Source: a virus | Virus record (IMG/VR): IMGVR_UViG_3300032236_000765 | Coordinates: 1-64,000 of that record | Reading direction: 5' to 3' (one strand) | DNA: 64,000 nucleotides | Part shown: piece by piece, positions 7,694 through 14,030 of the stretch | How the letters are laid out: the number at the start of each line of letters is the position of its first letter | Position numbering within the stretch: position 1 is the stretch's first letter | Made by a program: the position numbers and the translations under genes | The notes under the pieces: model-generated | Databases searched by the model: none | What the model was told of the DNA's origin: nothing | The model's input: the letters and a program-made list of their open reading frames with translations, nothing else

Positions 7694-7811
7694 TTATAGA
7701 CGCATGAGTCCTGCAAAGCTGGATAGGCATTTATCGGTTTTACCAGCAGTTCATCATGCATAACACTATATGCCGTCCCCGGATTATTCCATATAATGTT
7801 GTCTATAACTT

Positions 7812-7885
7812 TGGAGCGGATAACGAGAATCGAACTCGTGCGTAAACCTTGGCAAGGTTTCAGGCTACCATTACATCATATCCGC
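7812..7885 (-). tRNA. tRNA-Gly(GCC)
   Basis: Acceptor GCGGATA/TATCCGC, anticodon loop TTGCCAA on stem AAACC/GGTTT, T-loop TTCGATT, encoded CCA. Reads GGC/GGU. Last of three tRNAs behind the promoter at 8064. Confidence 0.95.
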
Positions 7886-7893
7886 ATTAATTT

Positions 7894-7967
7894 TGGAGCG
7901 GCATAAGGGAATCGAACCCTTCTAATCAGCTTGGAAGGCTGGAGCATTACCACTATGCTAATGCCGC
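7894..7967 (-). tRNA. tRNA-Gly(TCC)
   Basis: Acceptor GCGGCAT/ATGCCGC, anticodon loop CTTCCAA, T-arm AAGGG/CCCTT, encoded CCA. Reads GGA and, by wobble, GGG. Confidence 0.95.
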
Positions 7968-7974
7968 ATTTAAC

Positions 7975-8052
7975 TGGGAGCAGGGGATGGATTTGAACCA
8001 CCGTCCTCTTGGGTATGAACCAAGCAAGCTGACCTAACTGCTCCACCCTGCT
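7975..8052 (-). tRNA. tRNA-Met(CAT), initiator-like D arm
   Basis: Acceptor AGCAGGG/CCCTGCT, anticodon loop TTCATAC on CTTGG/CCAAG. The TGGAGCAG D-arm start looks like bacterial initiator tRNA, but position 1:72 is an A-T pair rather than the mismatch of bacterial tRNA-fMet, and the three G-C pairs of the initiator anticodon stem are incomplete. Whether it initiates or elongates is open. First tRNA after the promoter at 8064. Confidence 0.9.
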
Positions 8053-8063
8053 ACTATTTTCTT

Positions 8064-8092
8064 ACTATATATAGTCCTTTATACAATGTCAA
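8064..8092 (-). promoter_or_regulatory. Sigma-70 promoter for tRNAs Met-Gly-Gly
   Basis: TTGACA (8087-8092), 17-bp spacer, TATAGT (8064-8069). Transcription would start about 5 nt before the tRNA at 8052. Confidence 0.85.
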
Positions 8093-8118
8093 GAACTTTT
8101 TGTTTATTCTCAAAATAT

Positions 8119-8194
8119 TGGCGACTCCTACGGGTTTCGATCCCGTTGCCTCTGACGTGACAGGCCAGTGTTCTCCCGATTGAACTAAGGAGCC
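8119..8194 (-). tRNA. tRNA-Asp(GTC)
   Basis: Acceptor GGCTCCT/AGGAGTC, anticodon loop CTGTCAC on CTGGC/GTCAG, discriminator G, encoded CCA. Reads GAC/GAU. Confidence 0.93.
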
Positions 8195-8199
8195 GTTAT

Positions 8200-8276
8200 T
8201 GGTAGCAGCAAGAGGATTCGAACCTCTGACATCCAGAATATGAGTCTAGTGCTCTAACCAGCTGAGCTATGCTGCC
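8200..8276 (-). tRNA. tRNA with CAT anticodon (elongator Met or lysidine-Ile)
   Basis: Acceptor GGCAGCA/TGCTGCT with G1-U72, D arm GCTC/GAGC, anticodon loop CTCATAT. Both elongator Met and Ile2 (lysidine, AUA) tRNAs carry CAT, and sequence alone does not separate them. One of three CAT tRNAs here. Confidence 0.9.
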
Positions 8277-8283
8277 TCAATAA

Positions 8284-8679
8284 TCAATTCAAATGGTTGA
8301 TTAGTGCTTCCTTGCGACAGTCTACGCTTTCGCTATAGTACCCGTTTGAGGTACCGTAAAAACGAATAGTCACATATCCCTTGTATGTTGCGAAGTTGTA
8401 GAAGGTCCATGTATAGCTATCTTCACTTTCACTCAGCGGGTCTTCGTCTGCATTATGGACTTCATTAGCGATCAGCAACGGCCAACCTTCTAAATCTTCC
8501 AGGTCACCTGTGATATCCTCTACATATACACTTTCACAACAATCTCGCCGATGATAAAGTACATACCGTACCTCATCATTTTCAAAGATGACTTCATCTT
8601 TTTCTTCTGTCATCCAGACACGTTTGAAAGTCTGGCCGAACATTTCTGATACTTCAACATGTGTGTCTTGCCAACCCAT
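8284..8679 (-). CDS. DUF7448-like protein
   Basis: 131 residues, acidic. The central and C-terminal pattern CCESVYVEDITGDLEDLEG..L..ANE, then YTWTFYNFATYKGYVTIRFYGTSNGYYSESVDC matches the phage family known as DUF7448, whose function is unknown. It sits inside the tRNA array between two CAT tRNAs and is transcribed with them from the promoter at 8893. Confidence 0.75.
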   Translation of the reverse strand: MGWQDTHVEVSEMFGQTFKRVWMTEEKDEVIFENDEVRYVLYHRRDCCESVYVEDITGDLEDLEGWPLLIANEVHNADEDPLSESEDSYTWTFYNFATYKGYVTIRFYGTSNGYYSESVDCRKEALINHLN

Positions 8680-8701
8680 CGTCTTTACTCTTGCTAGTGT
8701 T

Positions 8702-8777
8702 TGGTAGGCGAAGCCGGACTCGAACCGACAACTATTCTGTTATGAGCAGAAGGTTCCACCAATTGAACTATTCGCCT
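8702..8777 (-). tRNA. tRNA with CAT anticodon (elongator Met or lysidine-Ile)
   Basis: Acceptor AGGCGAA/TTCGCCT, D arm GTTC/GAAC, anticodon loop CTCATAA on TTCTG/CAGAA, encoded CCA. Together with the tRNA at 8200 it probably forms a Met/Ile2 pair, but which is which is not resolved. Confidence 0.9.
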
Positions 8778-8783
8778 TTAATT

Positions 8784-8874
8784 TGGAGCACCAGGTAGGA
8801 TTCGAACCTACGATTCGCCTTTTGGGCTTAACGGATTTGCAGTCCGCTGCATTTGGCCACTCTGCCACCGGTGC
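8784..8874 (-). tRNA. tRNA-Cys(GCA) with long variable arm
   Basis: 91 nt. Acceptor GCACCGG/CTGGTGC, anticodon loop CTGCAAA on GCGGA/TCCGT, T arm GTAGG-TTCGAAT-CCTAC, encoded CCA. The variable region is 19 nt with a GCC/GGC stem, class II-like, whereas standard Cys tRNAs have 4-5 nt. Discriminator U, as needed for CysRS. First gene after the promoter at 8893. Confidence 0.9.
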
Positions 8875-8892
8875 GTTAAACTTCATATAGTG

Positions 8893-8921
8893 AATATAAC
8901 AATAAGATGGCTGAATGTCAA
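8893..8921 (-). promoter_or_regulatory. Sigma-70 promoter for the Cys-CAT-DUF7448-CAT-Asp unit
   Basis: TTGACA (8916-8921), 17-bp spacer, TATATT (8893-8898), start predicted about 12 nt before the Cys tRNA. Confidence 0.88.
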
Positions 8922-8953
8922 CCTTTATCTTCCGTAGAAAATCAATAATTTTA

Positions 8954-9466
8954 TCAGGCGACTTTATCTTCTGCTTGATCGGCTAAATCCTTCGGATCAA
9001 TTCCGTATTTTTCCATCTTCTCTCGACTACTGAATAGGTTGTCTGTTAATCTTTTAGAATTAAAGTCTGCCAACATTTTGACTTGAGAATCATTGAGTTT
9101 ACCTTCATCCTTCAAGTCAACAATAGCTGTAAAATAATCTCCAATCGTGGAGTTGTTATCTAATCCTGCATACTTACATATTTTTGTAGCGAGATTTTCT
9201 GCTTCCGGAGAAGCTCCTACACTTTCATTTCTATTTTTATCATTAAGCTGAAGTAAACCTAAGATAACAAGAGGTAATCCAAAAACAATAGGTAAAATTA
9301 CTCCAGGAGCACATATTCCTGTCAATCTTACTCCCCACCCCACAATAGCAGTCCCACTTAGTGCTATAAGCAATCTATCCTGCATATCTCTTAGGTCTTC
9401 ATTTGTTTGACCATGCTCAACTGCTTCTAAGAGATTGATAAGCTTTCTAATCTGATCTGAACTCAC
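8954..9466 (-). CDS. Membrane protein with two TM segments, paralogue family
   Basis: 170 residues with a GTG start, because the GTG at 9466 follows AAAGGAT. The helical N-terminus is followed by two hydrophobic segments at about 33-52 and 55-75 (LIALSGTAIVGWGVRLT, VILPIVFGLPLVILGLL) and a helical C-terminal domain (STIGDYFTAIVDLKDEGKLND). The same N-coiled/2TM/C-helical plan occurs in the genes at 18934 and 19559, so three paralogues flank the tRNA array. Function unknown. A GATAAATA box lies about 30 nt upstream. Confidence 0.7.
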   Translation of the reverse strand: MSSDQIRKLINLLEAVEHGQTNEDLRDMQDRLLIALSGTAIVGWGVRLTGICAPGVILPIVFGLPLVILGLLQLNDKNRNESVGASPEAENLATKICKYAGLDNNSTIGDYFTAIVDLKDEGKLNDSQVKMLADFNSKRLTDNLFSSREKMEKYGIDPKDLADQAEDKVA

Positions 9467-9534
9467 TGTAAATATCCTTTATTGTTTGATATTTTTATTT
9501 ATCATTGTTCTCAAATTATTTGTCTTTAAATAGT

Positions 9535-9624
9535 TGGCGGTGAGAGTGGGATTCGAACCCACGGTACCCTTTCGAGTACGACGATTTAGCAAACCGTTGC
9601 TTTAGGCCGCTCAGCCATCTCACC
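9535..9624 (-). tRNA. tRNA-Ser(GCT)
   Basis: Class II, 90 nt. Acceptor GGTGAGA/TCTCACC, anticodon loop TTGCTAA, long variable arm, discriminator G, CCA. Reads AGC/AGU. Confidence 0.95.
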
Positions 9625-9625
9625 T

Positions 9626-10027
9626 TTATCCGGCATATGGATCAGTTTGTTCAGGTCTTAGATTCTCATAATAGTCATATACTAAATCGAAAAGACTGTT
9701 TATCTCTGCTGAAGTTAGTCCGCTAACTGCGGCCTCTCCTTCGACAGCATCAACAATAGCTGAGTCGCTAGGATTATCCCCTAGAAAGCTGACAATATCC
9801 CGTGCAATACGGGCTAGTGTTCTACCACTATGCCAATCACTTTCTTTAATAGTTTTTACCTTCTCAGCCCGTCGAACACTTTCTGATGCACCTACAAGAT
9901 CACCAACCCTTGCCGGGCGTTTCATGTTACCTTTTAGTTGTCCTGCTGGTCCTAGCTTGTTCTTTTTTGAACCCGCAAACGCACTCTTGGGAAGCATTGA
10001 TTCTGAGATTATTTCATTTATTCGCAT
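9626..10027 (-). CDS. Hypothetical protein with capsid-targeting-like N-terminus
   Basis: 133 residues. It begins MRINEIISES, with I-S-E at residues 7-9. This matches T4-type capsid targeting peptides (M-K/R...I/L-x-E), which are cleaved by the prohead protease. A basic linker (KNKLGPAGQLKGNMKRPARVGD) and a helical C-terminal domain follow. Function not recognised. It is preceded by CGGGAG and a late-type box at 10061, fitting a late virion protein. Confidence 0.65.
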   Translation of the reverse strand: MRINEIISESMLPKSAFAGSKKNKLGPAGQLKGNMKRPARVGDLVGASESVRRAEKVKTIKESDWHSGRTLARIARDIVSFLGDNPSDSAIVDAVEGEAAVSGLTSAEINSLFDLVYDYYENLRPEQTDPYAG

Positions 10028-10060
10028 TATACTAAACTCCCGAAAATCACGTTCCCTAAG

Positions 10061-10068
10061 TATTTATA
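10061..10068 (-). promoter_or_regulatory. T4-late-type promoter TATAAATA
   Basis: Exact TATAAATA on the minus strand, 33 bp before the start at 10027, in the 44-bp gap after the upstream gene. Confidence 0.6.
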
Positions 10069-10071
10069 TTT

Positions 10072-10455
10072 TTATATTTCCAGATGCTTCCTAGCATTTT
10101 CAATATATGAAATAATGCGTTCTTTACCTGCAGGATTCATAGAATGAACAACATACTTGGGAAACTTGCGCCCGTTCTGATGACAGTATTCTACCAACCA
10201 CTTAGCTGCATCAAAACCCGTCTTTTCATTACCATAATCGATCTGACGACCTTCTGATTCTGCGAGCATAGCTTCATAATGCTGGTCTGCGAGATCATGA
10301 TCAAAGCAGACAAATGCAGGTATACCGGACAGTTTGATCTGCGCTACAAAGCTATCGTAGTCACGCAGAATGAACGTGACCAAATCACGCGGAAATCGTT
10401 CCCACGTAACTTGGTCTGGATGACGTACATCGTCTAAAAATAAAAGATATGACAC
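10072..10455 (-). CDS. Cyclic-phosphate-processing receiver domain (cpRec) protein
   Basis: 127 residues. The LFLDDVRHP (paired Asp), VCFDHDLAD, KTGFDAAKWLVEYC and YVVHSMNPAGKERI motifs are those of the stand-alone receiver-like domain called cpRec. That family was named from its predicted role in processing cyclic phosphate ends or cyclic nucleotides; the activity has not been shown for this protein. It is driven by its own sigma-70 promoter at 10482, so early expression is expected. Confidence 0.8.
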   Translation of the reverse strand: MSYLLFLDDVRHPDQVTWERFPRDLVTFILRDYDSFVAQIKLSGIPAFVCFDHDLADQHYEAMLAESEGRQIDYGNEKTGFDAAKWLVEYCHQNGRKFPKYVVHSMNPAGKERIISYIENARKHLEI

Positions 10456-10481
10456 CTTTTGCTCCTATTTCTTAATTTATG

Positions 10482-10510
10482 AATATAGCAAATATGAAGG
10501 TGCTTGTCAA
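10482..10510 (-). promoter_or_regulatory. Sigma-70 type promoter
   Basis: TTGACA (10505-10510), 17-bp spacer, TATATT (10482-10487) upstream of the cpRec gene. Confidence 0.88.
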
Positions 10511-10516
10511 CTATTT

Positions 10517-10777
10517 TTATGCGTAGTGATGATGGTGATGATGACCTGGACGATTGATAGCTTCGCTGAACTCTTCTAGCAATTCATCGAATGGATTATA
10601 TACCTTAACTTCATGACCGTATGTCTTGTGTTTTTCTTTTGCAAATTCGACAGCTTCGGCATGAGAATCAAAAGTGAATGATCCTACGTATAGTTCACCG
10701 TCTTGCCAACCGCGCACTCTCACAGTGTGTGGCTTTGGTGAACTATGGCGATTAAATTCTCCGTGGTAGTGTGTCAT
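10517..10777 (-). CDS. Hypothetical small protein with natural C-terminal His run
   Basis: 86 residues. A beta-alpha domain (VRVRGWQDGELYVGSFTFDSHAEAVEFAKEK) is followed by a helix and ends GHHHHHHYA. The six His use mixed CAT/CAC codons and two more residues follow, so this is native sequence and not a tag. A metal-binding tail is possible. Good AGGAG site upstream. Confidence 0.65.
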   Translation of the reverse strand: MTHYHGEFNRHSSPKPHTVRVRGWQDGELYVGSFTFDSHAEAVEFAKEKHKTYGHEVKVYNPFDELLEEFSEAINRPGHHHHHHYA

Positions 10778-10795
10778 TGATTTCTCCTGTTTGCA

Positions 10796-11851
10796 TTAAC
10801 GACTGAACCACTTGTACCAAATGAGCGCAGTCTTGCTTGTATATTTAGTCAAACTTTTCTGATTTAGCTTGACGTTGAGCCAAGGAAGGCGATATGCAAA
10901 CTCAAGCTCATCTCTGATACGGTCACTATCAGTCGGGTCTGACTTTCCCATCTTCAACCAAGGAATTTCAGAAGTACCGATCAAGGGAACGCCTTGACTG
11001 ATCAAATCAGCTCCTACGATGTTGAATGTCTCACTGAAGTTACACTGCATACCGAGGTCCATCTTAGCACAGGTCTTGAGGAATTCCTCTCTAGGAGCCC
11101 ATGTATGATTCACTAGGCGATGGCCTCTTTCATATAGATGGGTGAAAAACGCTGTTACGTTTTGCGCAACAGGTTGCCCTTGCATTTCAATTCTGCCTGA
11201 ATTGATATGAAAGCGCACTCGCTTATTCTGACTCTCTGCAAAATCTACCGCTGCAATAGCTTGAAGCAAGTGATTCTTCAACGGACGAACTGCACCGAAG
11301 CAACCGATATCGATATAGTCCTTGTTACGATTTAACTTCTTTCGTTGATATTCTTGTGGATAGTAATTCGGTAGATAAATCACTTTTTGATTTACCTGCT
11401 TTTCGGTCCAGCCATGCATGGATTTTAGATAGACCTGTGTTTCACGTAGCATTCTAGGTGCATTGACTGCAATTACAACTTTGTCCTGTCGTGAATATTC
11501 CCCGATCCAGTTCATTGCCGAACCTTCACCAGCCATGAATGGCATTTCACTATGTAGACGGATGATCCAGGTTACATCAGGATGCAACTTTCTTAGGATA
11601 TTAAACTTAGTAGGAACGACCCATAGTGCTTCAACAATGGCATGTGTGGGTCTATATTTTGTAACTACTCTATCAATACAATTATTATCTATTACGACTT
11701 CTAGATGGGATTCGATTCCCATGTCATTTAGCATATGATGCACGAATGAAGCAGAATTATATAGACCTGTACTCAGCCCTATATGACTGCTATCTCTTGC
11801 AATGTTGTAGTCATCTTTTCTTTTTAATATAAACAATACACGTGTTTTCAC
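10796..11851 (-). CDS. GT-B type glycosyltransferase (GT4-like)
   Basis: 351 residues. The N-terminal Rossmann-like half carries VLFILKR and ATHAIVEALWVVP-type strands. The C-terminal half has YIDIGCFGAVRPLKNHLLQAIA and the donor-site pattern FNIVGADLISQGVPLIGTSEIPW, characteristic of GT4 enzymes. It may glycosylate phage DNA, a phage protein or host surface glycans. No acceptor can be inferred. It lies next to a tRNA-Ser. Confidence 0.75.
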   Translation of the reverse strand: MKTRVLFILKRKDDYNIARDSSHIGLSTGLYNSASFVHHMLNDMGIESHLEVVIDNNCIDRVVTKYRPTHAIVEALWVVPTKFNILRKLHPDVTWIIRLHSEMPFMAGEGSAMNWIGEYSRQDKVVIAVNAPRMLRETQVYLKSMHGWTEKQVNQKVIYLPNYYPQEYQRKKLNRNKDYIDIGCFGAVRPLKNHLLQAIAAVDFAESQNKRVRFHINSGRIEMQGQPVAQNVTAFFTHLYERGHRLVNHTWAPREEFLKTCAKMDLGMQCNFSETFNIVGADLISQGVPLIGTSEIPWLKMGKSDPTDSDRIRDELEFAYRLPWLNVKLNQKSLTKYTSKTALIWYKWFSR

Positions 11852-11876
11852 CGGTGGGCCCTTGAGTTAATGTGTG

Positions 11877-11967
11877 TGGCGGAAGCGGTGAGATTCGAAC
11901 TCACGGTACCCTTCCAGGTACGTCGCATTTCAAGTGCGGTGCCATAAACCAACTCGACCACGCTTCC
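11877..11967 (-). tRNA. tRNA-Ser(TGA)
   Basis: Class II, 91 nt. Acceptor GGAAGCG/CGCTTCC, anticodon loop CTTGAAA, discriminator G, CCA. Reads UCA and related UCN codons. Confidence 0.95.
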
Positions 11968-11977
11968 ATATAAATAT

Positions 11978-12478
11978 TTATGAAACTAGTTTGGTAACAG
12001 ATTTTTTCTGTCTATACTCTCGGTCATAGTCTCTTCCTTTACCTCTATTTTTGCTCTTAAAGGTAGGTAATTGAGCATCACAGTTGCAACAGACTAATCT
12101 AAAGTTTTCAATTCTATTATCTGTACTGTCACCTGAAATATGATCACACACTAACGGTACAGGTTCACCCATCCATTCAGTAATACCACATCGACTACAT
12201 GCATTACCGGTAGTTTCAATTAAATATGCTCTAGCATATCGTCTAGCAACTACTTCGCAATACTGACCCAATTTACCATTTTCAACTATGTCTTTTCTAC
12301 GAGAAGAAATCTTGTCTGCATCATGCTTTCCCTTATTCCAAGTCACGTTACCTTTTTGTGCACCAGCTTTCGGTGAACGCTTGTGTGTTATTCTATTTGG
12401 GTTATCCTTACAACTCATTTGATGAGCAGTTAAAGATCCTTTATTTTTTATTTCTCTATTACAGTATACACAATTCAT
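11978..12478 (-). CDS. HNH homing-type endonuclease with zinc finger
   Basis: 166 residues. The N-terminal Cys2-His-Cys finger (CVYCNREIKNKGSLTAHQMSC) and an NUMOD-like basic middle (NVTWNKGKHDADKISSRR) precede the HNH core (CSRCGITEW..VPLVCDHISGDSTDNRIENFRLVCCNC). The invariant DH plus N plus paired Cys indicate an active betabetaalpha-metal nuclease. It is a free-standing homing-type enzyme sitting between tRNA genes. A (C)ATAAATA box and GAGGAG precede the ATG. Confidence 0.85.
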   Translation of the reverse strand: MNCVYCNREIKNKGSLTAHQMSCKDNPNRITHKRSPKAGAQKGNVTWNKGKHDADKISSRRKDIVENGKLGQYCEVVARRYARAYLIETTGNACSRCGITEWMGEPVPLVCDHISGDSTDNRIENFRLVCCNCDAQLPTFKSKNRGKGRDYDREYRQKKSVTKLVS

Positions 12479-12549
12479 AGTAATGACTCCTCATTACTAT
12501 TTATGCTTTATCGCAGAAATTCACAGAATAAATGCAATAAGTCAAGAAT

Positions 12550-12624
12550 TGGTGCGCCCGGGAGGATTTGAACCTCCGACCCTCGCGTTATCAGCACGAT
12601 GCTCTTCCCCTGAGCTACAAGCGC
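12550..12624 (-). tRNA. tRNA-Ile(GAT)
   Basis: Acceptor GCGCTTG/CGGGCGC, D arm GCTC/GAGC, anticodon loop CTGATAA, CCA. Reads AUC/AUU. Confidence 0.95.
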
Positions 12625-12631
12625 ATGAGAT

Positions 12632-12716
12632 TGGTGGGGCATCCCGGGATCGAACCAGGCGTGTCATAAGACGGCGGATTTACAGTCCGCTGCATCACCG
12701 TTGATGCTTCTACCCC
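12632..12716 (-). tRNA. tRNA-Tyr(GTA)
   Basis: Class II, 85 nt. Anticodon stem GCGGA/TCCGC with loop CTGTAAA, long variable arm, discriminator A, CCA. The first acceptor base pairs (GGGG/CCCC) are strong and 7:66 is a mismatch. Confidence 0.93.
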
Positions 12717-12724
12717 GTTAATCT

Positions 12725-12931
12725 TTACTTAAACTTGTTGAACCACCCATCTGCAAACTTCTGAACAACTTCGTCTGCATCAAAATAATGATCCTTGTTA
12801 AGAATTGCATCCTGAACATCAAGGACATCATCTTCATCCAAACCGATCTCTCGCAGATAATTTAGATATATGGCAAGTCCGTCGTCATGTGGATTCTTCT
12901 TAGCGAAGTTTACGTGAATAACTTGTCCCAT
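12725..12931 (-). CDS. Small acidic hypothetical protein (68 aa)
   Basis: Asp-rich and helical (LREIGLDEDDVLDVQDAI). Soluble, no recognised domain. AAGGACATCATC upstream gives a usable ribosome-binding site. Confidence 0.55.
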   Translation of the reverse strand: MGQVIHVNFAKKNPHDDGLAIYLNYLREIGLDEDDVLDVQDAILNKDHYFDADEVVQKFADGWFNKFK

Positions 12932-12958
12932 TGATGATGTCCTTTTTGTTCGGGTTAA

Positions 12959-13141
12959 TTACGGTTGTACAGTATGAGTACCGGTGTCACGGACACTTCC
13001 GTTACCGACACTACGAGGTTCGACTACATTATCAGCCGCAGTCGTATTATCCATGGCAGGTGCAGCAGGAGTAGGCTTTTGGCTACATGCAGCAAGAGCA
13101 AGTACGCTAGCTAGGCTAGCAAGTGTGATAATCTTCATCAT
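12959..13141 (-). CDS. Small secreted lipoprotein (60 aa)
   Basis: A signal peptide of about 18 residues ends in the lipobox LALAAC, with Cys19 as the lipidation site (no Asp at +2, so outer-membrane sorting is expected). The mature part is a 41-residue, Pro/Ala/Thr-rich, disordered peptide. Size and composition recall o-spanins (Rz1), but no i-spanin partner is adjacent, so lysis function is only one possibility. Start at 13141 after AAAGGAG. Confidence 0.75.
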   Translation of the reverse strand: MMKIITLASLASVLALAACSQKPTPAAPAMDNTTAADNVVEPRSVGNGSVRDTGTHTVQP

Positions 13142-13166
13142 TTAGTTTCTCCTTTGTAAATGAACT

Positions 13167-13243
13167 TGGTACACCCGACGTGTGTCGATCCCGTTCCTCC
13201 GCCTTGAAAGGGCAGTGATCTAGCCATCGTAATCTATGGGTGC
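13167..13243 (-). tRNA. tRNA-Glu(TTC), diverged
   Basis: Anticodon loop CTTTCAA on CTGCC/GGCGG is canonical for Glu. The acceptor has a G1-U72 pair and an A7-C66 mismatch. The T loop is ATCGACA instead of TTCRAAT and its stem contains a G-A mismatch. It may be functional but weakened. Confidence 0.8.
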
Positions 13244-13249
13244 GTATAT

Positions 13250-13333
13250 TGGTGCGGGCAGTCGGACTCGAACCGACACGGAATACTCCGAGGGATTTTA
13301 AATCCCTTGCGTCTACCATTTCGCCATGCCCGC
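13250..13333 (-). tRNA. tRNA-Leu(TAA)
   Basis: Class II, 84 nt. Acceptor GCGGGCA/TGCCCGC, anticodon loop TTTAAAA on AGGGA/TCCCT, CCA. Reads UUA/UUG. First gene after the promoter at 13354. Confidence 0.95.
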
Positions 13334-13353
13334 ATAACAAACTTCATGTATGT

Positions 13354-13382
13354 AATATACTAAAGCTACAAACGAATGTCAA
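13354..13382 (-). promoter_or_regulatory. Sigma-70 promoter for Leu-Glu tRNAs and downstream genes
   Basis: TTGACA (13377-13382), 17-bp spacer, TATATT (13354-13359), start about 14 nt before the Leu tRNA. Confidence 0.88.
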
Positions 13383-13405
13383 CCGAATTTTTTAAAAAAC
13401 TCAGA

Positions 13406-13479
13406 TGGCACCAGTGCAGGGAGTTGAACCCCGGCTTGCGGTTTTGGAGACCGTCGTGCTACCGTAACACTTCACTGGT
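13406..13479 (-). tRNA. tRNA-Trp(CCA)
   Basis: Acceptor ACCAGTG/CACTGGT, D arm GTGT/GCAC, anticodon loop CTCCAAA, discriminator G, CCA. Reads UGG. It begins 2 nt after the stop of the decarboxylase-like gene. Confidence 0.94.
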
Positions 13480-13480
13480 A

Positions 13481-13921
13481 TTATTCGTCGTCAAACTCAG
13501 CAGGAACAGGAAGATCGATTAGATCGTGTTCACGATCAAGATACTTCATGTCAATATGAATCGGGTCCATTTCCTTGAGCGACTCTACCACATCATATGG
13601 GTCTAGAGGACCGCATGTATAGACATCCAACTGTACCATTGCAGGTTCGTCCTCATCCCAGATGTGCATCACGATGTGACTAGTTTCGATAATTGTAGCA
13701 CATGTAAGACCACGATTACCTTCCATTTCGCTATAGACAGCATAGGGTCCCATAAGGATCTTCATACCAATGCGCTCAATCAGCGCGGGCATCCACTCTT
13801 TGGATACCTTATCCGGACAAACCAGAGGATTCCTTACCTCGGCACGGACAATAAGATGTTTGTGAAATAGAGCCAACTCATAAATTCCCTTTGTTAAAAG
13901 CCGACATAAGAGTCGGATCAT
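13481..13921 (-). CDS. S-adenosylmethionine decarboxylase-like protein
   Basis: 146 residues from the ATG at 13921; a TTG at 13876 behind AAGGGA is a strong alternative start (product then begins near the FHKHLIV strand). The core IIETSHIVMHIWDEDEP, then LDVYTCGPLDPYDVVESL, corresponds to the SpeD/SpeH family. That family autocleaves before the Ser of the SH pair to form the pyruvoyl cofactor and uses the Cys of the TCG motif. The Glu before Ser is Thr here (T-S-H rather than E-S-H), so activity is uncertain. It would make decarboxylated AdoMet for spermidine synthesis. A 14-bp near-perfect hairpin spans the proposed start. Confidence 0.75.
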   Translation of the reverse strand: MIRLLCRLLTKGIYELALFHKHLIVRAEVRNPLVCPDKVSKEWMPALIERIGMKILMGPYAVYSEMEGNRGLTCATIIETSHIVMHIWDEDEPAMVQLDVYTCGPLDPYDVVESLKEMDPIHIDMKYLDREHDLIDLPVPAEFDDE

Positions 13922-13944
13922 ATATTTATCATATGACCCGACTC
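13910..13944. other. Hairpin over the decarboxylase start region
   Basis: GAGTCGGATCATAT pairs with ATATGACCCGACTC (one mismatch) around ATTTATC. On the minus-strand transcript it would bury the ATG at 13921. It could control initiation or process the tRNA-Val 3' end just upstream. Confidence 0.5.
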
Positions 13945-13955
13945 CTGTTGAAAAA

Positions 13956-14030
13956 TGGTACTCGGGGCCAGGATCGAACTGGCGACCTTCGCTGTGTAAA
14001 AGCGTTGCGCTACCGCTGCGCCACCCGAGC
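13956..14030 (-). tRNA. tRNA-Val(TAC)
   Basis: Acceptor GCTCGGG/CCCGAGT (G1-U72), anticodon loop TTTACAC on ACGCT/AGCGA, discriminator A, CCA. Its 5' part overlaps the last codons of the HNH gene ending at 14010. Confidence 0.94.

Noticed and set aside
10517-10777. Vector-derived His tag
   Set aside because: The codons are mixed, the gene continues past the His run, and the flanking sequence is native phage with its own promoter and genes.
12517-12545. A sigma-70 promoter overlapping tRNA-Ile
   Set aside because: TTGACT is present, but the -10 position reads GAATTT, too far from the consensus.
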